A stretch of 64,000 bases of DNA from Myxococcales bacterium (GTDB lineage Bacteria > Myxococcota_A > Polyangia > Polyangiales > Polyangiaceae). The stretch spans positions 484,001 to 548,000 of the forward strand of contig JADJCA010000008.1 of assembly GCA_016703425.1 (NCBI GenBank), given 5' to 3'. Positions 7,437 through 15,943 of this stretch are shown here, piece by piece. Every line of letters begins with the position of its first letter. Within the stretch, counting starts at the first letter, position 1. The position numbers and the translations under genes were made by a program. Under the pieces are notes generated by a model, which made no database searches, was not told where the DNA came from, and saw only the letters and a list, made by a program, of their open reading frames with translations.

Positions 7437-10271
7437 CTACTTGCAACCCGGGTGGGTACGCTCCGCTGCCTCGAGCATCGACTGGCACATGCGCGGACGG
7501 AAGCTCGGGTCTTGCTTCGTGACCGAGGACCGGAGCCCCTTGATGAGGCCCGGTCGGTGCGCCGACGAGACGGCCTTGTAGACGCAGTGATCGTAGCGCT
7601 CGAACATCGTCTCGCAGATGGCCGGGAAGTCGCCGCCGCCAGTCGCCGCAGCCTTGGCTTGCGCCGAGTCCTTCGTGTCCTTGTTCTTGTCGTTGGGGTC
7701 CTTGGCCGTGAGCGAGCCGTTGCCGCCCGTCAAGGTCATGGTCGCCTTGGCCGGCGCCGGCGCGAAGCCGCTGCCGAAGGCCGGCTTGACGTCGTCGTCG
7801 TCGTCCTTGCGACCCGAGAGACCCTTCATGGCCTTCTTCTGCATGCCGAAGGCCGCGGCCGCGCCGAAGACGACGGGCATGTTCATCGAATCGACCGTAT
7901 AGGCGAGCTTCTTCCCCTCTTTGGAGAACGTAATCCCGAGCGCGCCGGTCATGCGACGGTCGCCGGTGAGCTGAATGGCGCCGAGGTCGACGCCCATCGC
8001 TTGGGCTTGGTCCTTCGCTTGCGGCAAGGCCGCGAGCGCCGTGTCGCCGATGCGACCGAGATCGAACCAGAGCACCGCGTGTTTCGCCTTGAGGCTCGAC
8101 ACCGCGACCGCGTGCGCCGCGTCACCGTCGAGGCTGCCTTTGCCGCCGAAGGCCGCGTAGGTGCTGTCGGCGAGCTCCTTCGGGCCGGCGACGACGACGA
8201 GGGCGCCGTCGACGAAGCGCAGCTCGACGCGCGGGATGGGCTTCTCGCCTTCCGCGACGAGGTCGTCGCCGGAGCCGGTGATCTTGACGGGGCCGCCAGC
8301 GATCTTCTGCTTGAGCGTGTCGACGAGCTTCTTCGCCGCGGCCTTGTCCTTGAGCTTCTGCACGTAGACGACCGCGAGGTCATCGAAGGACGGCGTCGCG
8401 CCGACTTGGTAGCGGTAGCCGCTCTTGGCGACGGCAGCGATGGCGCCTTCGTCCCCGAGCGCATCGAAGATCGTGGTGAGCTCGGCGCCGAGCGCCTTCT
8501 CGCCGTCTTCGACGCTCTTGCCGAAGCCCTTGGTGCTCTCCTCTTTGTCGAGGCTCTTCATGAACGCGTCGCGGGCGTCTTTGCCCGAGAGCTTGCTGCG
8601 CGACGAGAAGGCGAGGTACCCCACGGTCTCCTTGGGGAGCCGCTTGCCGAGCGTGAGGCCGGGCGCGTCGAGCCAACCTTCGAGGCGACCGAGCTGGTCG
8701 TCGAGGCCGGCGACCTCGCCGGTCATGGTCATGCGGACGCCGCCCTTCTCCGCGCCCACCGAGAGGACGATGGGGCTCGTGCCTTCGAGGTACTTCTGCA
8801 CGTCCTTGGCCTTTTCGCCTTTGACGACGGAGGTGTCGATCCAAGCCGTGAGGCCCTTGCCACCGAAGCGCGACTTCTGAGCCGCAAAGGCCGGCGCCGC
8901 GAGGAGCGTGCGCTTCTGGCTGCCATCGACGACGGGCGCGATCTCGTTGAGGCCGCGCTCGTTGGCGAGCACGAGGACCTTCTGCTTCGGGTACCAGACG
9001 AGCTGGTCGTCTTTGTCGGAGGCCTTGAGGCTGAGGCCCGAGAGCGAGCTCTCAAGGAGGCTCATGCCCTTCTTCTGTTCGAAGGACACGTCGCGCTTCT
9101 TGAGCGAGTAGCGCCTGCCGCCCTTTTCGGAGTCGCCCTCGGCGTTGAAGCGCGCCGACTTGAACAGCGTCTCGGCGGCCTTCGCGTCACTCCAGGTGAC
9201 GACGATGGCGACGGCGCCCTTCTTGTCGAGGTCGTGACCCCCGAAGGCGATGCCGTCGATGCCCAAGGCCACGCGCGCCGCGTCGACCTTCGAGAGGTCG
9301 AAGGCGTTGGCGAAGCCATTCTGTGCATCTTCCAGGCTCTTCTTCTCGTCGATCTTCGACGCGTCGAGGAAGCCCATTTGCACGGCGCTCAAGGCCGACC
9401 CTTTGACGTTCGCGACCTCGGCGTAGACCTCGGTGCCCTCGGGGAAATATTGCGCGAGCGGCGTCGCAGAACGGAAGACAAGGAAGTACGCAAGCGCGGC
9501 TCCGCCACCACCGAGGAGGAGGAGCACGCCAAGGATGGCGCCGGCGATCACGAGGGCCTTGGACTTCGGCTCCGGCGGCGGCACCGAGAAGGAGCCGGCG
9601 AAGCCGCCGCTCGGTCGTCCGCCCATGGGCGGCGGGCCGTAGGGCATCCCGTTTTGGGCCATGGCGACGTGAGGAGGCATGGGGCTCATCGAGCCGGGAC
9701 CCATCGGGCCCGCGTTCGGCGCCATCGGGCCCATTGAACCGGGACCCATCGGGCCCGCGTTCGGGCCCATCGGGCCCATCGAACCGGGGCCCATCGGGCC
9801 CATCGAGCCGGGACCCATCGGGCCGGCGTTCGGTGCCATGGGCTGCGCCGGCTGCGCGGCGGGCATCGGTCCCATCGAAGCGGGCGAAACGGGCGGCGCC
9901 GCTTGCGGCTGCATCGCCATCGCTTGAAGGCCGCCGGGCGGCGTCGGATGGGCCGGCGGCAGCGGCACCGCCGATGCGCGAACCGGGAGCGGCGGCGCGT
10001 TGGGCGATCCCGGGCGAACACTCGCGGGTGTCGCGACGGGCGGCGCAGGCGCTGCCGCGGAGGCAGCCACCGCCGGCGGAGGCGCCGACTCGCGGAGGCG
10101 ACGTTCCTCGATGGCCGCTTGGAACGACGGATGCGCCGAGAGGAGGGTCCACTCGCTGCCACCGACGGGGCAAACGTGCCCGTCATCGACGAGCCGGCTG
10201 CGGATCATGTCCGCGATCACCACATCGGTGAAGGGACCTTCCGTGTTGCCCGTACGACTGAGATAAAACAT
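7437..10271 (-). CDS. GYF-domain membrane protein with Gly/Met/Pro repeat linker
   Basis: 944 residues. Residues 1-55 form a GYF_2-type domain (FYLSRTGNTEGPFTDVVIADMI is cut here to its core EGPFT). Residues 60-235 are a Pro/Ala then Gly-Pro-Met-rich linker with tandem repeats. A transmembrane helix spans about 239-266, and the remaining 675 residues are an outer-face domain of unknown fold, rich in lysine and charged strands. A strong GAGGAG ribosome site precedes the ATG. GYF_2 domains are proposed to bind proline-rich peptides, so the N-terminus may be a cytoplasmic adaptor and the C-terminus a periplasmic sensor. A 2.4-kb open frame on the opposite strand is a codon-bias shadow. Confidence 0.75.
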   Translation of the reverse strand: MFYLSRTGNTEGPFTDVVIADMIRSRLVDDGHVCPVGGSEWTLLSAHPSFQAAIEERRLRESAPPPAVAASAAAPAPPVATPASVRPGSPNAPPLPVRASAVPLPPAHPTPPGGLQAMAMQPQAAPPVSPASMGPMPAAQPAQPMAPNAGPMGPGSMGPMGPGSMGPMGPNAGPMGPGSMGPMAPNAGPMGPGSMSPMPPHVAMAQNGMPYGPPPMGGRPSGGFAGSFSVPPPEPKSKALVIAGAILGVLLLLGGGGAALAYFLVFRSATPLAQYFPEGTEVYAEVANVKGSALSAVQMGFLDASKIDEKKSLEDAQNGFANAFDLSKVDAARVALGIDGIAFGGHDLDKKGAVAIVVTWSDAKAAETLFKSARFNAEGDSEKGGRRYSLKKRDVSFEQKKGMSLLESSLSGLSLKASDKDDQLVWYPKQKVLVLANERGLNEIAPVVDGSQKRTLLAAPAFAAQKSRFGGKGLTAWIDTSVVKGEKAKDVQKYLEGTSPIVLSVGAEKGGVRMTMTGEVAGLDDQLGRLEGWLDAPGLTLGKRLPKETVGYLAFSSRSKLSGKDARDAFMKSLDKEESTKGFGKSVEDGEKALGAELTTIFDALGDEGAIAAVAKSGYRYQVGATPSFDDLAVVYVQKLKDKAAAKKLVDTLKQKIAGGPVKITGSGDDLVAEGEKPIPRVELRFVDGALVVVAGPKELADSTYAAFGGKGSLDGDAAHAVAVSSLKAKHAVLWFDLGRIGDTALAALPQAKDQAQAMGVDLGAIQLTGDRRMTGALGITFSKEGKKLAYTVDSMNMPVVFGAAAAFGMQKKAMKGLSGRKDDDDDVKPAFGSGFAPAPAKATMTLTGGNGSLTAKDPNDKNKDTKDSAQAKAAATGGGDFPAICETMFERYDHCVYKAVSSAHRPGLIKGLRSSVTKQDPSFRPRMCQSMLEAAERTHPGCK
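9691..9840. repeat. In-frame tandem repeat inside the GYF-domain gene
   Basis: Imperfect copies of a GGGCCCGATGGG-type unit encode repeated GPMGPGSM and PNAGPM peptides. Units of 12-18 bases are shuffled, with only third-base changes between copies, which suggests recent slippage or recombination. The repeats fall in the linker before the transmembrane helix, so copy-number change would alter linker length without breaking the frame. Confidence 0.75.
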
Positions 10272-10486
10272 CGATCTACTCCTCGCTGCCGCGCGCGCTC
10301 CATTTCCCGAATGAATTCAGGCGAGCGTCGGCCATGGTGGCAGTGCCCTCAGATACGGGCGAACGGGGCGGGTCTTCCCCGGAATCGCGGCACCCATGAC
10401 AACTGGAGAGCGAGCGCTCTCGGCGTCTGGGAGGTCTTTCTGCGGCGTGGGGGAAGGCTCGGCGCGCAACCCTGCGTAAAAGACGC

Positions 10487-11293
10487 GTGGCCCGCACCCT
10501 ATCCCCAGGCTTGGTGCTGTTCGCGAGTGTCTTGGGCGGGTGCGGCAGCAGCGCCACCGACGGCCCTACGACGGTCGCGCCGCTCGATGTGACCAACGAT
10601 GGCGGCGCGAGCTCGCCCGTCAAGCCGGACGCCTCGCCGGGTGGACTATCCGACGCGAGCGTCGTCGACGGCGGGACCTCTGGTGTCGACGCCGGCGGCA
10701 ACGACGACCCTTTCGATCCGCTCGCATGTGACGGCACGCCCCTCAAGGGCTCCGAGCTCCTCGCCCGCATCGGGACCAAAGCGCGCGAGTTGGGGAGCAC
10801 GTTCGTTCGCTACCGCTCGCGTGGTTGCACCGCGAAGGGCGTCGGCTGCGGCCCTTTCCGCGAGACAGACCGTTGGGTAGAGCGCATCGATGGCGCGGGG
10901 CAGCACGTCAATGACCGGGCCAGCGCTGGCGTGGCCGTCTATCCGTGGCCGAACCCGGCGACCGCCGGCTGGGTCTACCTGGGCGGGCCCAACTACCCAA
11001 CGTCGCCGGTGATCACCAGCAGCGCCTACGACAACACGAGTTGCGGTGTCGACGAGAGCGGCGTCGTGACGTGTGGAAAGTACACGATTGTGTTTGCGGG
11101 CTCGGCCGTGCCAGGCGAGCTGCGGTTCCGCTTCGCCAACGCGCCCTTGCGTCTCCGCGGCAAGATCACCGAGAGCTGCTTGCAGCTCTTCGCGAGCGGC
11201 GGCGGCGCGCCCATTGGAGCGTGGGCAACACTCGTCGGACCTTGGGCCGACGAAGAGGTCGCCGTGTTGCATCGCTTCAGCCCGCCTCTGTGA
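10487..11293 (+). CDS. Predicted lipoprotein, unknown
   Basis: 268 residues from a GTG start. A signal peptide ends in the lipobox LGGC (cysteine near residue 19), followed by a low-complexity Asp/Gly/Ser tether of about 60 residues and a compact cysteine-containing domain (six or more Cys, for example RGCTAKGVGCGPF). The C-terminal domain is beta-rich and of no recognised family. It is monocistronic and divergent from the GYF-domain gene across 215 bases. No clear ribosome site precedes the start. Confidence 0.7.
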   Translation: MARTLSPGLVLFASVLGGCGSSATDGPTTVAPLDVTNDGGASSPVKPDASPGGLSDASVVDGGTSGVDAGGNDDPFDPLACDGTPLKGSELLARIGTKARELGSTFVRYRSRGCTAKGVGCGPFRETDRWVERIDGAGQHVNDRASAGVAVYPWPNPATAGWVYLGGPNYPTSPVITSSAYDNTSCGVDESGVVTCGKYTIVFAGSAVPGELRFRFANAPLRLRGKITESCLQLFASGGGAPIGAWATLVGPWADEEVAVLHRFSPPL

Positions 11294-11398
11294 GGCACAC
11301 CGAGCCCCGTCGCGCGACGCCTCGAACGGGACCAGGTCCTCAGCAGGCACCCGCGATCGCCATTCGGGGCGCCGCTCGAGCCCTCAGGTCGGGGAAGC

Positions 11399-13453
11399 CT
11401 ACGGAGAGAAAGGCTCCGTCACCATCGTCGCCTCCGCCGCTGGCATCTCGTCACGCTCGGGCGAACGCGCGAGGCTCACGCTCGGTCGGTGTCGCGCGCG
11501 CAGCTCGATGAAGTAGGTCGAGCCCGCCAAGAGAAGACCCGCCGGGATGCGGAATCGTGGCTCCGACGTGTCGAGCGTCGCAACGTAAGCGAGGCTCGTG
11601 GTGCTCGACGCGCTCGTGAGACGAAAGAGGTAGGCGCGATAGCCCGCGGCGGCCCCAACGCGTGGCGGGTCCCACTCGAAGAGCGGCGTGGTGCCGACGG
11701 CTGTGGCAGGCAGCGTGAGCGGGGAACCATTGACGCGCACCGCGCGCGGCGGAGACACGCTCGGTGCGAGGGTCATCACGGCGGTGGGCGCTAGCGCCGC
11801 TTGCTCGCTGAAGGCGTTGAAGACATGGCTCACGGGCGCGTTTCCTGGGAGCGCGTAGTCGCGCGTCGCTCGCATCGCGAGGTCGACGAAGGGGGCCCAA
11901 GTGCCCACGAGCGGCAGCCCATAAGGGACGAGGCCGGTGGTGACGTCCGTGCCGACGGGCGCCGACAAGAGGCGCATCTGGACGAGCCGAGGCGCCGATT
12001 CGGGGAAGCCGTGGCGCAGCGTGAAGGGCTGAGCCCGCACGGAGAGCAAGACCACGCCAGTCTCCGCCGCACCTCCATATTCGGCGGGCTGCGCCCAGAA
12101 TTCGCTCATCTTGACCGTAAGGTCGAGGCTGTTGGAGAGCGGCAGCGCGGTGAACGCGCCGGCGAGGGGCGAGTCGCTGCCAAAGGTGGCGTCAAAGGCG
12201 GGCGCGTCAAACTCGCGTGTGAGGACGAGCGCAGCCACGCCCGTCGAAGAGCTTCGGGAGGAGAGCTGGAAGAGGTGGAGCCTGTCGCCCTTGGTTCCCT
12301 CGACGCGTCGCGCAGGGGCACCGTCGCGCTCGCGGAGCGGAACCGTGAGGTTCACGAGCGCCGTGGCGCCGGCGTCGGCCTGCGGGACGTTCTTGGCCAA
12401 GGGCTCGCTCTCGACGCCGCGCGCCGCCAGGCCGGCTTGCGTCGAGAACATGTCGAGAGACGAGCCCGCGGTCCAGGGCTCCAGGTTGGTCACGTTGAAG
12501 GTGACCGTCGTGGTGCCCGTGGCAGGTGCGCTGAGCGACACCGCAGGGCGACCGTCGACGGCAGTGCCGAGATCGATGGCACTCTCCCCGTCGCGGAAGT
12601 AGTGATCGGCCGCCCCCCAGCGCAAGAGGTACGGGCCCCGCGGGACGTCGGCGACGCGAAAGGTGCCGTCGACGTAGCCCTGCCCGGCGATGGACCGTGT
12701 GCCTCCGTCTTCGGCCACCAAGACGGTGAGTGGAATGGCCCCCATCTGACGCGGGCCAAAGGTCTCGAAGGTCGATGCGAGGTGCGCGCGAACGTTGGAC
12801 CCCACCACGGTGCGCGTCGGCCCGAGGGCTCCCGAGTATCCTGCGCCGAAGTGGACAACCGTCGCCGTGACGTGGGCGCCACCCGATACGGCCCCCATCG
12901 GGTCGTAGCCGCCGAGGCCACCGACCCTCGACCAGTAGAGCTCGCCGCTCGTGCTGCCAGCGGCGAGCGGCAGGCGAACCGTGACAGGTCGGGCGAAGAG
13001 CGTGGGCGGCAAGAAGCGGTAGATGCGCTCGACGCCGCCATCGGCCCCCGGCGCGTCGATGCCTTCCACGCGAAACGAGGTGTCGGCGGCGAGCGCGCCC
13101 ATGGGCACGACGGCCGATACGCCGTCGGGCCCCAAGAGCACGCCACCGTCGGGCCCGATGACCGTTCGCGCTGCGTCGGAAACCTCGGCGGCGTCGAGCG
13201 AGGAGGAGCCGTCGAGCCCCGAGTCGAGCGGCGCGTCGAGGTTCACAGTCGCGTCGGCCAGCGACGCCCCGTCTCGTGCCTCCGTCGCCGACGCATCGCT
13301 CGGCGCCACGTCAATCGTGGGCGCTGACTCGGAGACGGTGCATGCTCCCGCGGCGACGCCCGCAACGACGCACACCGCGAGCCAGGCTCGCGCGCTGAGA
13401 CCCCGAGAGCCGGAAAGCATGCGGCCCCAACGTGCGATGGTTCGCGCCGTCAC
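11399..13453 (-). CDS. Large predicted lipoprotein with beta-sandwich repeats
   Basis: 684 residues; a start at ATG 13420 is also possible and gives a better signal peptide. The lipobox is AGAC, followed by an Asp/Ala-rich tether. The segment GPDGGVLLGPDGVSAVVPMGAL resembles a ZU5-like beta domain (core VSAVVPMGAL). Later parts resemble carboxypeptidase-regulatory-like and fibronectin-type beta sandwiches (GYAAGYR-like strands, and PPRAVRVNGSPLTL preceding a Fn3-like end). No catalytic motif was seen. It is likely a surface-exposed structural or adhesive lipoprotein. Its start lies a few bases before the end of the next gene upstream on the same strand. Confidence 0.65.
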   Translation of the reverse strand: MTARTIARWGRMLSGSRGLSARAWLAVCVVAGVAAGACTVSESAPTIDVAPSDASATEARDGASLADATVNLDAPLDSGLDGSSSLDAAEVSDAARTVIGPDGGVLLGPDGVSAVVPMGALAADTSFRVEGIDAPGADGGVERIYRFLPPTLFARPVTVRLPLAAGSTSGELYWSRVGGLGGYDPMGAVSGGAHVTATVVHFGAGYSGALGPTRTVVGSNVRAHLASTFETFGPRQMGAIPLTVLVAEDGGTRSIAGQGYVDGTFRVADVPRGPYLLRWGAADHYFRDGESAIDLGTAVDGRPAVSLSAPATGTTTVTFNVTNLEPWTAGSSLDMFSTQAGLAARGVESEPLAKNVPQADAGATALVNLTVPLRERDGAPARRVEGTKGDRLHLFQLSSRSSSTGVAALVLTREFDAPAFDATFGSDSPLAGAFTALPLSNSLDLTVKMSEFWAQPAEYGGAAETGVVLLSVRAQPFTLRHGFPESAPRLVQMRLLSAPVGTDVTTGLVPYGLPLVGTWAPFVDLAMRATRDYALPGNAPVSHVFNAFSEQAALAPTAVMTLAPSVSPPRAVRVNGSPLTLPATAVGTTPLFEWDPPRVGAAAGYRAYLFRLTSASSTTSLAYVATLDTSEPRFRIPAGLLLAGSTYFIELRARHRPSVSLARSPERDEMPAAEATMVTEPFSP

Positions 13454-13462
13454 ACAAGAGGC

Positions 13463-13972
13463 TCAGATGCTTCCGAGGTAGGCGATCTTCGGCTCACCGC
13501 CGCCCTGCGGGAAGAACACCTGCACCGGCGCCGGAAGCCCGCCCGCCCCTTCCTTCTTCGAGACGAAGTAATCCACGACCTGCCCGAGCTCGGCGGTGCC
13601 GTTGGACTTGGCTCCGATGCCCGTGATGGCCTTTGGGCGGATGCGCGTCACCTTCACCGGGTTGGCGTAGAACTTCGCGTTGTCGTGCGCCTTCTTGAAG
13701 CTGAAGCGGCGAAGGTCCTTCGAGAGATCGGAACGCGACGGGTTCATGAGACTTACATGGACGATCTTGAGGCACGCTTTGGCGCTCTCGTTCTCGTCAG
13801 CAATGGAGAGCGCAGAAAAGAGGTCACCGAGCAAGGCCATGGCGCGCGGGTCGGCCTTGTCGAGATCGATGTCACCGGGCGCCGCTTCCGCGGGCGTCGG
13901 GGCGGAGATCGAGAGAGCGCTGGCGGCAGCGGCCGAGAGAACGATGGCAAAGAGCCGACTACGGACGTTCAT
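13463..13972 (-). CDS. Secreted FKKAHDNA-family protein (copy 1)
   Basis: 169 residues from an ATG with a good ribosome site (GGAG, 8-base spacing). It has a Sec signal peptide cleaved after AEA and no lipobox. The mature part carries RRFSFKKAHDNAKFYANPV, then KAITGIG, and ends VFFPQGGGEPKIAYLGSI. These three blocks recur in the gene at 15456-15935, so the two are paralogues. No known family was recognised. It is second in a two-gene unit behind 14032-14616. The conserved FFPQGGG end and GIG turn suggest one small globular domain. Confidence 0.7.
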   Translation of the reverse strand: MNVRSRLFAIVLSAAAASALSISAPTPAEAAPGDIDLDKADPRAMALLGDLFSALSIADENESAKACLKIVHVSLMNPSRSDLSKDLRRFSFKKAHDNAKFYANPVKVTRIRPKAITGIGAKSNGTAELGQVVDYFVSKKEGAGGLPAPVQVFFPQGGGEPKIAYLGSI

Positions 13973-14031
13973 GAAAGTTTCTCCTCGCCGCACACGGCGG
14001 CTCAATTGGGTAAAACGGTGAGGGCGTACGC

Positions 14032-14616
14032 TCAGGACGAGCGGCGCCGAAACGCGAGGTGGTACGTCGTGGACGTGTTCAGCGAGCGGGGCTGCACGAG
14101 CACGACGTAAACCTGCCCCTCGGGCTGCGCGCTCTTCCGGTACCAAACGAGCTGCTTCGACTCGCCAGCGAGGAGGCTCGCCTTCCCCACCGTCTCACTC
14201 TTCTGGTCGTCGCCGTCGGGGCTCAGGCGCTTGTAGGCCACGCAGATGGTGACGTCCAAGGCGGCGCTGTCCTTCGAGTCGCGCTCGATGGCGACCTCGT
14301 AGCCGGCCGTCGATGAGCCGAAAATTTGATGCGCGTGGGTCTTGGTGGCGGGAAGTCCGAAGGAGGTCGCGCGACCGTTCTTGGTTTCGTCCGGCGTGAT
14401 GACGTCCTTCTTCTCGACGGTGGTGTACCCGAGCGTCGTTTTCGCCTTGAGCGAAACCGAATGGTTGCTGCGGAGCGGCACCAAGTCCGAGACCTTGAGG
14501 TCCTCGCAACGGACATAGCCCTCGTAGGATGTGCTCGCAGATGCCACCTCGGGATCGAGGGCCATGTCGCCGACGGCGAAGAACGATGCAGCCAGTAGAA
14601 CCAAGCCTTGTTTCAT
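14032..14616 (-). CDS. Secreted protein, unknown
   Basis: 194 residues. The ATG has GAGGAG at normal distance, and a signal peptide ends near VASAS. The mature part is beta-strand-rich with two cysteines (VRCEDL and TICVAYK). It is first in the unit transcribed leftward, before the FKKAHDNA protein. The rightward unit has a gene of the same length and position (14852-15445), also secreted and beta-rich, but sequence similarity between those two is too weak to claim homology by eye. Function unknown. Confidence 0.65.
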   Translation of the reverse strand: MKQGLVLLAASFFAVGDMALDPEVASASTSYEGYVRCEDLKVSDLVPLRSNHSVSLKAKTTLGYTTVEKKDVITPDETKNGRATSFGLPATKTHAHQIFGSSTAGYEVAIERDSKDSAALDVTICVAYKRLSPDGDDQKSETVGKASLLAGESKQLVWYRKSAQPEGQVYVVLVQPRSLNTSTTYHLAFRRRSS

Positions 14617-14851
14617 AGGTGCGCTCTCCTCGGAGGCTCCTCAAGCAGCCGCCGTGCCCGTAGCAAAGAGGGCGGGATGGCTCGCAAACGCCCCGATAAC
14701 TGACGAGGCTCGCGCCTCCGTGCGATGGGCGACCGATGGGCGCCCTGGGCGCGCCCATCGGTGGCGGGCCGCCGCGCCCGCGATTTGCCGAAGGTCGACG
14801 GCAGCCGGATGCGGGTACGGGAGCTGCAGTCGAGCGTCACGGAGGTCTTTC
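14617..14851. promoter_or_regulatory. Divergent control region with 12-bp perfect palindrome
   Basis: This 235-base gap separates two divergent two-gene units. ACCGATGGGCGC at 14732-14743 is perfectly inverted at 14751-14762 across 7 bases. The 9-mer CGATGGGCG also occurs directly at 14723-14731 and 14734-14742, 11 bp apart (about one helical turn), and its complement is at 14752-14760. This is the geometry of a dimeric repressor or activator operator. Ribosome sites lie at both ends. No regulator gene is adjacent except the sigma-54 activator at 15.9 kb. Confidence 0.55.
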
Positions 14852-15445
14852 ATGAACAACAAGAAGCTCGTCTGTGCATCCCTCGCCGTCGCCATGGGCG
14901 TCTCTCTTGCCGGCGCCGCTCACGCGCAGTCGGCGTGCAACTCGGGGGCGAAGGTCCTCGAGGCCATCTGGGGACGATGGGGCGATCGCATCAAGGCGAA
15001 GGCCTGCAAGACCTCCGAGGAGTGCCTCTCCAACACCCAGAAGAAGGAAGAGCTGCTTCGCGAAATGATCAGCTTCTGGAACGAGCAGTCGCAGGGCTCG
15101 TGGGCCACCATCGGGCCCCGCCCGCTCATGACCGACGGCTCGCTGAACGACGGCAAGGTCATCGCCGGCGGGGCGCGCCTGTTTGTCTCGCAAGCGCCGC
15201 TCGATACCGACAAATGGGAGCTGCAGCTCACCAAGCAGGGCGGCGGCGGTGCCGACGTCAACGTCTCGCTGAGCGACGGAAAAAATTGCCTCGTCGCCAA
15301 GTCCATCTCCTTCGACAAGGACGACAAACCCGGAACCAAGAAGTCGGTGGCCCTCGAGAAGGGCACCGGGTACCTGGGCGTGGTCAAGGTCGACGCGAAG
15401 GGTTCCAACGCCTTCGACTACAAGTTCACCTTCGTGAAGAAGTGA
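14852..15445 (+). CDS. Secreted protein, unknown
   Basis: 197 residues. The ATG at 14852 follows GGAGG at 6-base spacing. It has a classical signal peptide (GVSLAGAAHA, cleavage before QSACN). The mature part has a helical region with four cysteines (ACNSGAK, KACKTSEEC) followed by a beta-rich half ending DYKFTFVKK. It is co-transcribed with the FKKAHDNA paralogue that starts 10 bases after its stop. The C-terminal half resembles small bacterial jelly-roll or pre-peptidase C-type domains only in general composition. Not recognised. Confidence 0.7.
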   Translation: MNNKKLVCASLAVAMGVSLAGAAHAQSACNSGAKVLEAIWGRWGDRIKAKACKTSEECLSNTQKKEELLREMISFWNEQSQGSWATIGPRPLMTDGSLNDGKVIAGGARLFVSQAPLDTDKWELQLTKQGGGGADVNVSLSDGKNCLVAKSISFDKDDKPGTKKSVALEKGTGYLGVVKVDAKGSNAFDYKFTFVKK

Positions 15446-15455
15446 GCGTGGTGCC

Positions 15456-15935
15456 GTGGCCTCCCCCATCCGCGCGCGCTTCGCCCGTTCGAGCGTCGCC
15501 GTGCTCTCGCTGGCGGCCACGCTGTTGGCTTCGGAAGCGGGTCGCGCCGAGGCACGCAGCACAAGCCCCGTCGTGGAGCTCCTCGAGCCCTTCCTTGCGG
15601 CCCTGCTCATCGAGGACTTCGCGAGGAGCGCCAAGGCCACGTTGCCGTTCGTTCACCGCAGCCTCAAGAACGCACAGGGGGACGATCTCCACGCCGACCT
15701 GAAGCGATACAGCTTCAAGAAGGCGCACGACAACGCCGCCCACTACAAAAGGCCCGTCGAGGTCGTGCACGTTGGGGCCACCGCCATCACGGGCATCGGA
15801 GCTCACGACGCCTTTGAAGCGGGAATCGTCGTCGACTATTTCATCCGGCGTCGCGGAAGCGACGTGGCGCCGGTGCGCATCTTCTTTCCCCAAGGCGGCG
15901 GCGCCCCAACGATCGCCTACATGGGAAGCCTTTGA
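15456..15935 (+). CDS. Secreted FKKAHDNA-family protein (copy 2)
   Basis: 159 residues from GTG at 15456, with a signal peptide ending near GRAEA. It shares RYSFKKAHDNAAHY, TAITGIG and IFFPQGGGAPTIAYMGSL with the protein at 13463-13972; the shared stretches cover nearly the whole mature protein. The copy is in mirror-image position on the other side of the divergent control region. Sequence outside the blocks is quite diverged, so this is an old duplication or two specialised partners rather than a recent copy. Function unknown. Confidence 0.7.
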   Translation: MASPIRARFARSSVAVLSLAATLLASEAGRAEARSTSPVVELLEPFLAALLIEDFARSAKATLPFVHRSLKNAQGDDLHADLKRYSFKKAHDNAAHYKRPVEVVHVGATAITGIGAHDAFEAGIVVDYFIRRRGSDVAPVRIFFPQGGGAPTIAYMGSL

Positions 15936-15943
15936 GGCGTTCC

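Noticed and set aside
7317..9737. 806-residue open frame opposite the GYF-domain gene
   Set aside because: Codon-bias shadow at high GC; no start context and no recognisable domain, while the opposite strand has a complete domain architecture.
11801..13327. 508-residue open frame opposite the large lipoprotein
   Set aside because: Low-complexity Arg-rich shadow; the lipoprotein on the other strand has a signal peptide and beta domains.
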